Assembly (NCBI GenBank): GCA_040791665.1
Contig: JBFNNX010000017.1
Span: 62,001-126,000 of the forward strand
Direction: 5' to 3'
Length of the DNA stretch: 64,000 nucleotides
DNA from: Thiodiazotropha sp040791665
GTDB lineage: Bacteria > Pseudomonadota > Gammaproteobacteria > Chromatiales > Chromatiaceae
Shown here: positions 1 through 8,102 of the stretch, one piece after another
How positions within the stretch are numbered: position 1 is the stretch's first letter
Layout: each line of letters begins with the position of its first letter
Program-made: the position numbers and the translations under genes
The notes under the pieces: model-generated
The model's input: the letters and a program-made list of their open reading frames with translations, nothing else
Told to the model about the DNA's origin: nothing
Database searches by the model: none

Positions 1-885
1 GCGGTCAGAGGCAGATTAAGTCTTCTCTTGTACAGTGTGTAGCTGACCAGCGCGACAACAGCCCCCATCACGGCGATGTTGAGAGGCGCGCTGCCGAACA
101 GCAGTTGGGGGATTCCAACAAGCTGCGAAAGCTTTTCCGGCCATGAGTTCCCATGGGACAAGGTCTCGTAACCACCGATCAAGCTGCCCAATACCAGATA
201 TCGCCACAGGGTATAGCAGAGAGTCCAGCCAAGCATCGGCGCAGCATGCATGATACGTCTGCCCAGTGTGGCTTTATGTATGAAAAGCAAGGTGATCGGC
301 AGTGGAACATAGATCTCCTTGCAGGCGGTGGCCAACATATAGAACAGCAATGCGGCCAGGCCAAGCCACCAACTCTCTCTCTCGACACTGCGTATGTAGG
401 CGTGTATTGAGAGGGTGCAGAACATGAGCCCGGCAAGATAGTGGCCAACCATCAGCTGTTGAGAAACGATCAATGACGGGGCCCCGATCAGAAACAGCAC
501 GGCGCCTGCGAGTGCGAAGCCTGGAGCGAGCCAGATGCGGAGCAACAGAAACGTGGTGATCGCGCATCCGGCCATTACCGTCAGGTGTTGGGTATAAAAT
601 CCACGGGGTGAAACACCGAACAACCAGAGGTTCACGTCATATATGAAGGGATTGAATGGCGTGAGGTTATTAAACGAATAGCCCCGTGTGATTGCCGGAT
701 TGAGGAAGTAGTCTGAAGGTGAAAAGCGACTGGCGTAATCGAGAAGCCAGCCGTCGTCGAAACGCCAGAATGCGGAAAGTGCGCTTTGATTGGCTAAAAA
801 GGTTACCGCCAGCAGAGCTAGAATGGATGCTGATGTCGTCGCATGAGGACGTACTCTTGATAAAAGTCCGCTCAACTTCGCTCTC
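1..885 (-). CDS. Partial multi-spanning membrane protein, GT-C glycosyltransferase-like
   Basis: An uninterrupted minus-strand frame runs from an ATG at 885 off the left edge, so 295 N-terminal residues are visible and the C-terminus is missing. It opens with a basic stretch and a hydrophobic segment, followed by a periplasmic-type loop with FRFDDGWLLDY-like sequence (the visible residues are FWRFDDGW). It then alternates hydrophobic helices (AITTFLLLRIWLAP, LAGAVLFLIGAP, LAALLFYMLAT) with short loops. An acidic pair just after the first membrane helix is typical of GT-C enzymes that use lipid-linked sugars (ArnT/GT39 style). It lies divergent to the O-antigen exporter with 115 bases between them. 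A role in surface glycan assembly is inferred from fold and context; no exact family is claimed. Confidence 0.6.
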
Positions 886-1000
886 ATAAATTTCTGGCAG
901 GTTAATTCCCGATCGGGTTGAATCCCGTTCTTGTCACGGCTGACGATGTAGCTCTTTCGGCACAGACGTTACCACGAACATCACCCGTTAAGCGAACCCC

Positions 1001-1870
1001 TTGACGATACGATTCGGCATTGAGAATCAACTGTTGTATGATGCACTCCCAACCCATCCTGCTGGAAGTTTAAGACGATTGTTCAAGCTTTATCTAGATC
1101 TCTTTCGCCATCGTCAGAGCCTGATCTTGATGGTGCGACGCGATACCCTGCTGAGGCTGAAAGGCACCTTGCTGGGCCCGCTTTGGCTATTGACACAGCC
1201 ACTGTTTCTGTTGCTTGTATACAGCTTTGTCTTCTCGGGAATTCTCAAGGTCAGTTTTCGGCCCGGTGGAGACACCGGCGATTTCGCCCTCTATCTGTTT
1301 GCAGCCCTGATGCCATTCAGTGCGTTTCAGGATGGCTTGCTGCGGGCGAGTGGCAGCTTGATGGAAAACCGTGACCTGCTGCTTAAAACTCAAATGCCAC
1401 CAGCGGTCTTTCCTGCCGTGGCGACGATGGGAACCCTGGTACAGGAGGTGACCGGTCTTTTGATTTTGATTGTGGCTGCCTGGTTGATGGGATATGTCCC
1501 GGGGGTTACGCTGGTATTGCTGCCTTTGCTGGTGGCCTTGAGACTGTTGCTGACTTTCGCGCTGGCGCCTTTGGTGGCGCTCCTGTCCGTGGTTATCAAG
1601 GATCTGGGTCAATTGTTACCCATGTTGTTGACCGCGCTATTTTTCACCACGCCGATCATCTATCCATTGGAGATGGTCCCCGAGGAATATCGCAGCATAA
1701 TTGAAGCGAATCCGATCACCTGGTTGGTTCAGTCCTACCGTGCCGTGATTCTGGAAAATCAGTGGCCGGTTGGTGATCTGGCGGTGTTGGCCTTGTCGAG
1801 TTTAATTCTGACCCTCCTGATCGGTGCCCTGTTCATGCGTTTTCAGCATCGTGCCAAGGACTTTCTGTGA
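1001..1870 (+). CDS. wzm: O-antigen/polysaccharide ABC exporter, permease (Wzm type)
   Basis: This is the membrane subunit of an ABC-2 type exporter that moves completed undecaprenyl-linked polysaccharide across the inner membrane. The 289-residue product has an amphipathic N-terminus, then VRRDTLLRLKGTLLGPLW, which is characteristic of Wzm/TagG permeases, and about six hydrophobic helices. The helix pair FFTTPIIYPLEMVPEEYR near residue 215 is also a family hallmark. The start is TTG at 1001; a stop codon at 989-991 in the same frame rules out anything further upstream, and there is no ATG until residue 43. Its stop overlaps the GTG start of the ATPase gene by four bases, so the two are translationally coupled. 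Confidence 0.9.
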   Translation: MTIRFGIENQLLYDALPTHPAGSLRRLFKLYLDLFRHRQSLILMVRRDTLLRLKGTLLGPLWLLTQPLFLLLVYSFVFSGILKVSFRPGGDTGDFALYLFAALMPFSAFQDGLLRASGSLMENRDLLLKTQMPPAVFPAVATMGTLVQEVTGLLILIVAAWLMGYVPGVTLVLLPLLVALRLLLTFALAPLVALLSVVIKDLGQLLPMLLTALFFTTPIIYPLEMVPEEYRSIIEANPITWLVQSYRAVILENQWPVGDLAVLALSSLILTLLIGALFMRFQHRAKDFL

Positions 1871-3081
1871 TCGCGATTGAAACCCAACAGTTGTCGAAGA
1901 GTTATCGGCAATATGCAAAACCCGCGGACCTCTTCAAAGAGTGGTTGTTGAAGAGGCCTTTTCATACCGAGATCAAGGCCTTGACCCCAATCGATCTGAC
2001 TATCGAGAAAGGCGCGACGTTCGGCGTCATTGGCGACAACGGGGCGGGCAAGTCGACACTGCTCAAGCTGCTGGCAGGCACCTTGCAGCCCTCATCCGGC
2101 ACCCTGCAAATTGTAGGGCGTATGTCGGCCATCCTGGAGCTGGGTTCGGGATTCCATCCGGAATTCTCCGGCTTGGAGAATATTCGTCTGGCCTGTTCGA
2201 TGCTCGGTCTCAGTGCAGCTGAAACCAAGGCCCGTATTCCCGATATCATCGCCTTTTCCGAGCTGGGTGACGCCATAATGCGGCCGGTAAAATCCTATTC
2301 GTCCGGGATGTTTGTGAGACTTGCCTTTTCGGTGGTGACCTCGATCGAGCCCGATGTGCTGATTGTGGACGAGGCCCTGTCGGTCGGTGATGCGCTGTTC
2401 CAAAAGAAAAGCATGGACCGAATGATGGGGTTTCGCGACGAAAAGCGCACCTTGGTATTTTGTTCGCACAATCTCTATCAGGTGAAAGAGTTGTGTGAGC
2501 AGGCGATCTGGCTGGATCATGGTGTGATCAAGGCCCAGGGCGACTCCGCCACGGTAGTGGATGACTATCAGGATTATGTTCGTTCCAGGCAGGGAGGTAG
2601 TCCCATGGGTCAACGGCTATCTGCAGAGACGGATGCGGTAAGCGATGTCTACCTGCAGGAAGTCTCCCTTGAGGGAGGGGTCGATACCGCAGAGGGCGCC
2701 CCGCTGTTCCGGCAGGGGGATGCCTTGGCGATCAATGTGCGGGCGGAGATCGGATCGCGCCCGGTCGATGACGTGCATATCGGATTGGTGCTGATCCGCA
2801 ATGACGGTCTGCAGGTCTACGGTGTCTCGACCCTGATCGATCAATGCGGTCTGCTGCCTATTGAAGGAGCGGTCCATGGTGTGCGCCTGCTTTTCGATCC
2901 TCTGATGTTGATGTCGGGCGACTACGCTTTGGAGGCCTGGTTGATCGACCGCAGCGGATTGCATGTCTATGATTCGCGTCCGGTCTGCTGCCAATTCAAG
3001 GTGCGGCACGAAAGCAGCGAGGTGGGATTGGTGAAAATGGCCCATCAGTGGGGGCCTGTGAAGCATGCGGCAGCCATTTGA
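1867..3081 (+). CDS. wzt: O-antigen ABC exporter, ATPase with Wzt C-terminal glycan-binding domain
   Basis: This is the ATP-binding subunit partnering the upstream permease. Walker A is GDNGAGKST near residue 57. The signature region has SYSSGM in place of the usual LSGGQ, as is normal in Wzt proteins, and Walker B is PDVLIVDEALSVGD. About 160 residues after the ATPase (from roughly 240) form a beta-rich domain like that which recognises the terminal modification of the O-antigen in Wzt homologues; this determines substrate specificity and chain termination. The start is GTG at 1867, overlapping the permease stop. The 3' end overlaps the acyltransferase gene by 17 bases, indicating one operon. 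Confidence 0.9.
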   Translation: MIAIETQQLSKSYRQYAKPADLFKEWLLKRPFHTEIKALTPIDLTIEKGATFGVIGDNGAGKSTLLKLLAGTLQPSSGTLQIVGRMSAILELGSGFHPEFSGLENIRLACSMLGLSAAETKARIPDIIAFSELGDAIMRPVKSYSSGMFVRLAFSVVTSIEPDVLIVDEALSVGDALFQKKSMDRMMGFRDEKRTLVFCSHNLYQVKELCEQAIWLDHGVIKAQGDSATVVDDYQDYVRSRQGGSPMGQRLSAETDAVSDVYLQEVSLEGGVDTAEGAPLFRQGDALAINVRAEIGSRPVDDVHIGLVLIRNDGLQVYGVSTLIDQCGLLPIEGAVHGVRLLFDPLMLMSGDYALEAWLIDRSGLHVYDSRPVCCQFKVRHESSEVGLVKMAHQWGPVKHAAAI

Positions 3082-3982
3082 GCACTGGGATCTGGCGCTG
3101 AAATACGGGTTGCTCTTTCCTGTACTGTCCCAGTTTCCCCGCTATATCGCCTATCGACTGGCGAGTCTCTACGGCAAGTGGGAGTGTGCAAGGCAGAAAG
3201 AGATGGCCGAGCAGATAGCCCATCAGATGAGTCGGGCCATACCAGGCGAATCTGCGGTGCAGTATCGACAGTGGACCGGTTATTTCTATGGCTTGCAGCA
3301 GAGGGAGATCCTTGATACCTGGCGCTATCCGCACCTGAGAACCGTAGAGCAGGTGGCTAAAACCGTTGAAGTCAGAAACTTTCAACAGGTCCTGGAGGCA
3401 AGACGGGACGGCAGGCCGATGATCTTCGCCGGCGCCCACCTGGGCCGGTTCTGGATGCTGGGTGTGACCACGGCGGCCTACGGTATTGCAACAGGTGCCT
3501 TGGCCAGGGATGATGAAGAGCAGAACACCTGGGGCCTGGCCGAGCCCGAGTTCAGATATCGCAAGTTGAAACTATCCCGCCTGAGGGCTTGCTATCGGGG
3601 GGACTTTTTGATGCCCGGCGCAGCCAACATGCGGCCTTTGCTGGAAGCACTGAGGAAACAACCGTTCGCCATATTGCTTGATGTCCCCTATGCGAAGGGG
3701 AGCGCCGGCCTGGTAGGCGTTCCGTTTTTCGGTCGCGAAGCCTTTTTTCCCGAAGGTACGATTAAACTGGCAAAAAAGACCGGCGCCCTGATACAGCCCT
3801 TTTGTGTCGAGGAGCACAGGCATGGATTGACACTCAACTTTTTGCCAGTCCATGAAGCAGGCGCATTACCGACCGATGAATCAATGGCCCTGTTGGTGGC
3901 GGATATTGAACGCAGGATCTGCCTAAACCCCGGCCGTTGGTGGCAATGGCTGGCGCTGCCCAAGTTTTGGGGCGAAGTATGA
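3065..3982 (+). CDS. Lipid A acyltransferase-like (LPLAT superfamily) protein
   Basis: The 305-residue protein resembles the LpxL/LpxM (HtrB/MsbB) family that adds secondary acyl chains to lipid A at the inner membrane. Visible landmarks are FAGAHLGRFWML around residue 125, GVPFFGREAFFPEGTIKLA (VPFFGR...G...LA is a family signature) and TGALIQPF. The catalytic motif in this family is His followed four or five residues later by Glu/Asp; here His125 is followed by LGRFWM, with no acidic residue in reach, so activity or mechanism may differ. It starts inside the end of wzt and is therefore co-translated with the O-antigen exporter, which suggests it acts on the carrier, lipid A or the polymer being exported. 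It could be a non-canonical or inactive acyltransferase. Confidence 0.75.
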   Translation: MRQPFEHWDLALKYGLLFPVLSQFPRYIAYRLASLYGKWECARQKEMAEQIAHQMSRAIPGESAVQYRQWTGYFYGLQQREILDTWRYPHLRTVEQVAKTVEVRNFQQVLEARRDGRPMIFAGAHLGRFWMLGVTTAAYGIATGALARDDEEQNTWGLAEPEFRYRKLKLSRLRACYRGDFLMPGAANMRPLLEALRKQPFAILLDVPYAKGSAGLVGVPFFGREAFFPEGTIKLAKKTGALIQPFCVEEHRHGLTLNFLPVHEAGALPTDESMALLVADIERRICLNPGRWWQWLALPKFWGEV

Positions 3983-4045
3983 GGACGTTGTGAGGGATTG
4001 AAGCCGTTTATGCGGTTTCGTAGAATCAGCCCTCTTCAATTGGAC

Positions 4046-4504
4046 ATGAATATTATGATTAAGATTATGAGAGTTGCTTGCGTACAACAGTTTAAATGGT
4101 TGGTTCTCCTCACAATCCCTCTGATAGTGGGAGGCTGTGCCATGGCGCCTCACGAAGAGGCGATGTCAGATCGGGAGATCGTCGTGAAAATGGCGCAGGA
4201 GCGCTGGGAGCTATTGATAGAGGGGCGCCTGGAATCTGCATATGAATATCTGTCTGCCGGTTATCGCCAGGCAACGCCTTTTCCCCACTATCAGAAGACG
4301 GTAAAAGGGGTGGGACTCTGGAAGTCGGCCGATGTATCAAGCGTATCCTGTGAATCCACTGAAGTTTGTACTGCCGTGGTCGATATTAGGGTTGTTATCC
4401 GGTATCCGCTCATGAAGGGGCCTGTCGAGACAGGCAACCAGATCAAGGAAAAGTGGGTAAAAGATGGGGATGGAAATTGGGGTTTTCTTCCCACGATATA
4501 TTAA
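4046..4504 (+). CDS. Predicted lipoprotein of unknown function
   Basis: About 152 residues, beginning with a signal peptide whose hydrophobic core LVLLTIPLIVGGC ends in a lipobox (IVGGC), so it is probably lipid-anchored. The mature part is soluble, starts with alpha-helical sequence (DREIVVKMAQERWELLIEGR) and has two cysteines close together (VSCESTEVC) that could form a disulfide. The pattern of a helix, a Y-x-x-L-S-x-G-Y segment and a beta-rich end resembles small NTF2-like or cystatin-like periplasmic domains, but no family is claimed. Upstream in-frame starts (TTG 3998, ATG 4010) would give an unusually long signal n-region, so ATG 4046 is preferred. It follows the acyltransferase by 63 bases and may be the last gene of that operon. 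Confidence 0.65.
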   Translation: MNIMIKIMRVACVQQFKWLVLLTIPLIVGGCAMAPHEEAMSDREIVVKMAQERWELLIEGRLESAYEYLSAGYRQATPFPHYQKTVKGVGLWKSADVSSVSCESTEVCTAVVDIRVVIRYPLMKGPVETGNQIKEKWVKDGDGNWGFLPTIY

Positions 4505-4740
4505 CCACACATATGGCAACTTGTTGTATTTTTGATACACACATAACAATTTATCGATAATTCAAAGAGTTATGGGTTTATGCTTTAAGGGTGTCGATCA
4601 TACACCATTAAAGTTGCTCTATAACAGGAAAATTCGGGTGCTTTTCAAGTCCCAATCCCATTTGATCAAGTCACTATTTACAACAGACCGCAAAATATAT
4701 TTCTTTTTTTTTCATGTAGTTAGTGTCTTTTTTGGTAAAT

Positions 4741-4771
4741 TTGCAACATTTTTTGTTTTTTTTGCTAGAAT
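4741..4771 (+). promoter_or_regulatory. Candidate sigma-70 promoter with extended -10
   Basis: TTGCAA at 4741-4746 and TAGAAT at 4766-4771 are separated by 19 bases, and the -10 is preceded by TGC, giving an extended -10 (TGCTAGAAT). The spacer is a T-rich run. It precedes the secreted protein at 5006. Confidence 0.5.
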
Positions 4772-4862
4772 AGCGTTTGTTAGGTAGAGGATTTATGGTA
4801 GACTTCCATGCGTGAGAATTAGGAGTGTAAGGTGACTTGTTGCTGAGACCTCCCTCACAAAA

Positions 4863-4876
4863 GGAATGATCATTCC
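4863..4876. repeat. Perfect 14-base palindrome, possible operator
   Basis: GGAATGATCATTCC reads the same on both strands. It lies about 90 bases downstream of the candidate promoter start site and about 130 bases before the GTG of the surface protein gene. It could be a repressor site or a small RNA hairpin in the leader. Confidence 0.35.
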
Positions 4877-5005
4877 CTTGCACGGTCTTGGGTTTGGGTC
4901 GATAATCCTCGACATGCGCCTGATCTCAAGGCTTTTAGCTGGCCGCATAAACAGGCTCAGTTAGTTTTTTAGTGTTAACACGCAAAAGTAATAGGAGACA
5001 CAACT

Positions 5006-6796
5006 GTGTTGAGAAAATCTAAGATCGCTGCAGCCATGCTGATGGCTACCGCTACTGCCGGAGTCAATGCGGCCCACGTCAATACAGACGGAACAGGTCA
5101 AGTTGCGCTGCTGCCTTACTACAATGTAAACAACAACTTTATCACCAACGTCAACATCACCAACACCACGGCTGAATACAAGGCTGTCAAAGTTAGATTT
5201 CGCGAGTCCCGCATCTCTGCTGACGTGCTCGACTTCAACATCTACATGTCCCCCTTTGACGTCTGGAACGCCACCATCCGCCTGAACGGTTCTGTTGCCA
5301 ACATCATCACCGAAGACGAGACTTGTACCTATCCCAGCAAGGCTGCGCTGCAGGCTGGTGTCGACTTCCGCAACATCTATACCGCTACCACTGACGAAGA
5401 TCTGACCGAAGGTTACGTCGAGATCATCGAGATGGGTGTGATTGCGGACGGTGCCGGACCGGCGCTGGACGGTGGTCTCGAGGCAGAGATCGATGCAACC
5501 GGTATCGCTAATGGCGTGGTCAATGCCGTAGCTGGCGACCGCTCCATTCCGGCCGGGCTGCTGCATGACACCACGGGTATGCCCGCTGACTGCTCAGTCG
5601 TCGAAGACGCCTGGACTGCCGGTGCGGCTAGCGCGGTCAATATCGATGGTTTCGAGCCTGGCGCGATGACGACTGAAGGTGTTGCGCAAGATGCGGGTGG
5701 TCCTGCCGCCCCCTATGCTGACACCATGAACGCTGGTCTTGTCGAACCTACAGGTGGTCTCAACGCCTATTCGATCATGATCAACACAGGGACCGGTGCG
5801 GCCTTCGTCGAGCAGGGTACCCACGTTGATGATTATGCCACGGTCGCTCAGCACTACCGTTCGGACGATCAGTCCAACTACCTGCTGCCTTCACTGGCAT
5901 CCGGTGATGTGGTGGTTGCAAACATGTTGAACGCCACCGGTACTGCCGTGAAAACTACTGGCGCCTTACCGTTGGTCGAGTTCGACACGGGTGCCGTCAA
6001 CGACATCGCGCCCAATCCTTCGATACCCATGGGTTCCAATCCTCTGCCGATGGCTATCATCCTCAGTGCTGATGCAATCTCCGCGCCTTACTTCGTCGAG
6101 GCCGGCATCAATGGTGAGACCGATATCGTCGCAACCTTTCCGATGCGTAAGCATGGTATCTACAACGGTAGTATCCTGACTCTTGATCTGGATGGTGCAG
6201 GTCCCCTGGCGCCTTGTGCAGGTACCTTGAACGACGGTATCGATGATGGTGCCACTGTTGCCTTGACGACTCTGGGTACGCCCGCTAACGACTATCCGGA
6301 AACAGCACCAGCATCCGGTATCCATTGTACCAACGCCGGATACGAAGCTTCGGCACCTGATGTTGAAGTGGGTCTGGTCTACTACGACTATGAAGAGCAG
6401 GTGGCCCAGGTTGTTGCCGGTTCCAGCGACTTCTCGCCGGTACCGATCAATGCGCCGACCATCGTAGCTCTGGAGCGTGAAGTCAACGTTGTTTCCGTGA
6501 ACCGTTCTGCTGGCGGTAACCAGTCTGTTCTGGGTACACCGGCTGCCAACGTCTTCAACTGGAACCTGGATCCTGGCTTCGAGGCTGGTTGGGTAACCAT
6601 CAGCGCAGCTGCTCAGTACGACTACACTACTCATCCTAGCATTGTCGCTATGGTTGAGGCAGTTGGTGGTGTCCCTGGTGCTGCCGGCGTGTGGACTGGT
6701 GTTCCGGTCATCGGCTTCTCTGCCATGGCGGGTGATGTCGGTCCTGCCCAGCTGGGTGAGACTGTTGACCTGATTCGCAGCGTCAACCGCAACTAA
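5006..6796 (+). CDS. Large secreted surface-type protein, unknown function
   Basis: 596 residues starting at GTG 5006, with AGGAGA seven bases upstream. A clean Sec signal peptide (LRKSKIAAAMLMATATAGVNA) is cleaved before AHVNTDGTG. The mature protein is acidic, Ala/Gly/Asp/Thr/Val-rich and beta-rich, with few lysines and few cysteines: a composition seen in surface-layer or matrix proteins. The first domain has QVALLPYYNVNNNFITNVNI and N-x-T-rich strands. No membrane anchor, sorting signal or catalytic motif was found, so release or non-covalent surface association is likely. The strong Shine-Dalgarno, well-separated promoter and strong terminator predict a highly expressed, single-gene unit. 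I recognise it only as a family of gammaproteobacterial hypothetical secreted proteins. Confidence 0.75.
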   Translation: MLRKSKIAAAMLMATATAGVNAAHVNTDGTGQVALLPYYNVNNNFITNVNITNTTAEYKAVKVRFRESRISADVLDFNIYMSPFDVWNATIRLNGSVANIITEDETCTYPSKAALQAGVDFRNIYTATTDEDLTEGYVEIIEMGVIADGAGPALDGGLEAEIDATGIANGVVNAVAGDRSIPAGLLHDTTGMPADCSVVEDAWTAGAASAVNIDGFEPGAMTTEGVAQDAGGPAAPYADTMNAGLVEPTGGLNAYSIMINTGTGAAFVEQGTHVDDYATVAQHYRSDDQSNYLLPSLASGDVVVANMLNATGTAVKTTGALPLVEFDTGAVNDIAPNPSIPMGSNPLPMAIILSADAISAPYFVEAGINGETDIVATFPMRKHGIYNGSILTLDLDGAGPLAPCAGTLNDGIDDGATVALTTLGTPANDYPETAPASGIHCTNAGYEASAPDVEVGLVYYDYEEQVAQVVAGSSDFSPVPINAPTIVALEREVNVVSVNRSAGGNQSVLGTPAANVFNWNLDPGFEAGWVTISAAAQYDYTTHPSIVAMVEAVGGVPGAAGVWTGVPVIGFSAMAGDVGPAQLGETVDLIRSVNRN

Positions 6797-6822
6797 GTAC
6801 GCATCGCGTAAGCGAAACGTGG

Positions 6823-6851
6823 AAAGGCAGGCCGAAAGGCCTGCCTTTTTT
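6823..6851 (+). terminator. Strong rho-independent terminator
   Basis: Arms AAAGGCAGGCC (6823-6833) and GGCCTGCCTTT (6838-6848) close a GAAA tetraloop and run into a T tract. It follows the surface protein stop by 26 bases. Confidence 0.92.
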
Positions 6852-7031
6852 TATGCCTGAAGATTACATGTTGGTTTTTCAGCACCGCATGTTGCAATCT
6901 GATGAAAATCTCTTTGTTGTTGGTGCAGGTATTGAGTTTACTTTTTTTATCGGGTGTGAATGAAGTATTAGCTTGAACCGGTTGCTTGTGTTGTCGTCTA
7001 TAGAGCAATGGCGTTGTTGATAGTGCCGCCG

Positions 7032-7037
7032 TATAAT
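7032..7037 (+). promoter_or_regulatory. Candidate -10 element for the parvulin gene
   Basis: A consensus TATAAT stands 38 bases before the ATG at 7076. No good -35 is seen at 16-18 bases spacing (TGGCGT is the best-placed hexamer), so an activator may be needed. The stretch from the terminator to here holds nothing else recognisable. Confidence 0.35.
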
Positions 7038-7075
7038 TCCCGACTTACTAACAGCATATATCTTTGAGGTTATCT

Positions 7076-7978
7076 ATGAAGTTCTGTTTGTTACTGACAA
7101 TGGCGCTTTGCCTGTCACCAGTCACATCGTTAGCCGGCGAGACTTTAATGTTCGGCGGAGGTATTGAGGTCAAGGATGTGGACCTTGACGCTCTGTTATT
7201 GAGTGGTCCGGAGGATGCCAGAAGCAAGGTCGTTGCAGACCATAATCAGTTATTGAAACTGTTGCGTCAGATCTACCTGATTCGCGCCCTCTCAGAAGAG
7301 GCTGAAAAAAACGGCCTTGGTGATTCGGAGTTGTTTCAGGCCAAGCTTCGCCGTCAAAGGGAAAAACTGCTCTATATGGAGCGTCTGAAGCAGATTGATG
7401 CCGAACCTATTCCAGATTTTGAACAGGCAGCCAAGGAACTGTATCAGGGGGATCACGATGCCTACACGATTCCCGAACGATTTGAAGCGAAACATATCCT
7501 GATCTCCACAACAGACAGATTGCCCAAGCACCATCCCAAGAAAGAGGCGCTCGAGATTATCAAGAGGGTGAAAGCGGAACTCGACAGTGGCCAAAGCTCA
7601 TTTGAGGACCTTGTTATGGTCTATTCAGAAGATACAGTGACACTGAAGAATCAGGGCTCATTGGGAGTGTTCAAACGGGGTTCTATGGTCGAACCCTTCG
7701 ACGAGGCTGTGGCGGCGATGTATAAACCGGGAGAGATCAGCGATATAGTAGAGACCCAGTTTGGCTATCATATCATCAAGCTGGTGAACCGTTATTCACC
7801 GCAGAAATTAACCTTTGATCAGGTAAAGGATAAGATCGTTGCGAAAATGAAGAGTGATTTTATCCAGAACCGGCGTGATGAGTACTTCGATGAGCTTTTG
7901 AAGAAAAACAAGGCCGGTATCTATGAAGATAAAGTCGAAGAGTATGCGCAAAAACAACAGCAGCAAAGTGTGGAGTGA
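7076..7978 (+). CDS. Periplasmic parvulin-type peptidyl-prolyl isomerase (SurA/PpiC-like)
   Basis: 300 residues from ATG 7076, chosen over the in-frame TTG at 7064 because TGAGGT lies at the right distance before the ATG. A signal peptide (KFCLLLTMALCLSPVTSLA) sends it to the periplasm. A helical, SurA-like N-terminal chaperone portion (residues ~30-130) is followed by one parvulin domain: ERFEAKHILIST opens it, NQGSLGVFKRGSMVEPF carries the GxLGxF-type signature, and FGYHIIKLV closes it. The tail is charged and Gln-rich. SurA-like isomerases fold outer-membrane and secreted proteins; here it stands directly downstream of the abundant secreted protein and may assist it, which is inference from position. 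Transcription is probably separate because of the intervening terminator. Confidence 0.88.
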   Translation: MKFCLLLTMALCLSPVTSLAGETLMFGGGIEVKDVDLDALLLSGPEDARSKVVADHNQLLKLLRQIYLIRALSEEAEKNGLGDSELFQAKLRRQREKLLYMERLKQIDAEPIPDFEQAAKELYQGDHDAYTIPERFEAKHILISTTDRLPKHHPKKEALEIIKRVKAELDSGQSSFEDLVMVYSEDTVTLKNQGSLGVFKRGSMVEPFDEAVAAMYKPGEISDIVETQFGYHIIKLVNRYSPQKLTFDQVKDKIVAKMKSDFIQNRRDEYFDELLKKNKAGIYEDKVEEYAQKQQQQSVE

Positions 7979-8102
7979 ATAGGTTGGCTCTGATCGGTAA
8001 TTTTTAACACCATTTTTCAGTGTCTATGTCAGTGACGGTCTGCTATGGTTCGAGTAGCTGACCGACATGGCTGCATTGAATTAACTCGTCGAAAGTATCC
8101 AC

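Larger units (their letters stand above)
4505..5005. other. AT-rich intergenic region upstream of the secreted surface protein
   Basis: 501 bases with no convincing gene. The stretch 4670-4800 is markedly AT-rich with long T runs, unlike the flanking coding DNA. It contains a good extended -10 promoter (4741-4771) and a perfect 14-base palindrome (4863-4876), both described separately. The short open frame at 4572-4787 has low-complexity phenylalanine-rich translation and no ribosome-binding site, and is not counted as a gene. The leader between the promoter and the GTG start would be about 230 bases. Confidence 0.6.

Noticed and set aside
4572..4787. 71-codon frame in the AT-rich region before the surface protein
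   Set aside because: Low-complexity Phe-rich translation over T runs, no ribosome-binding site.
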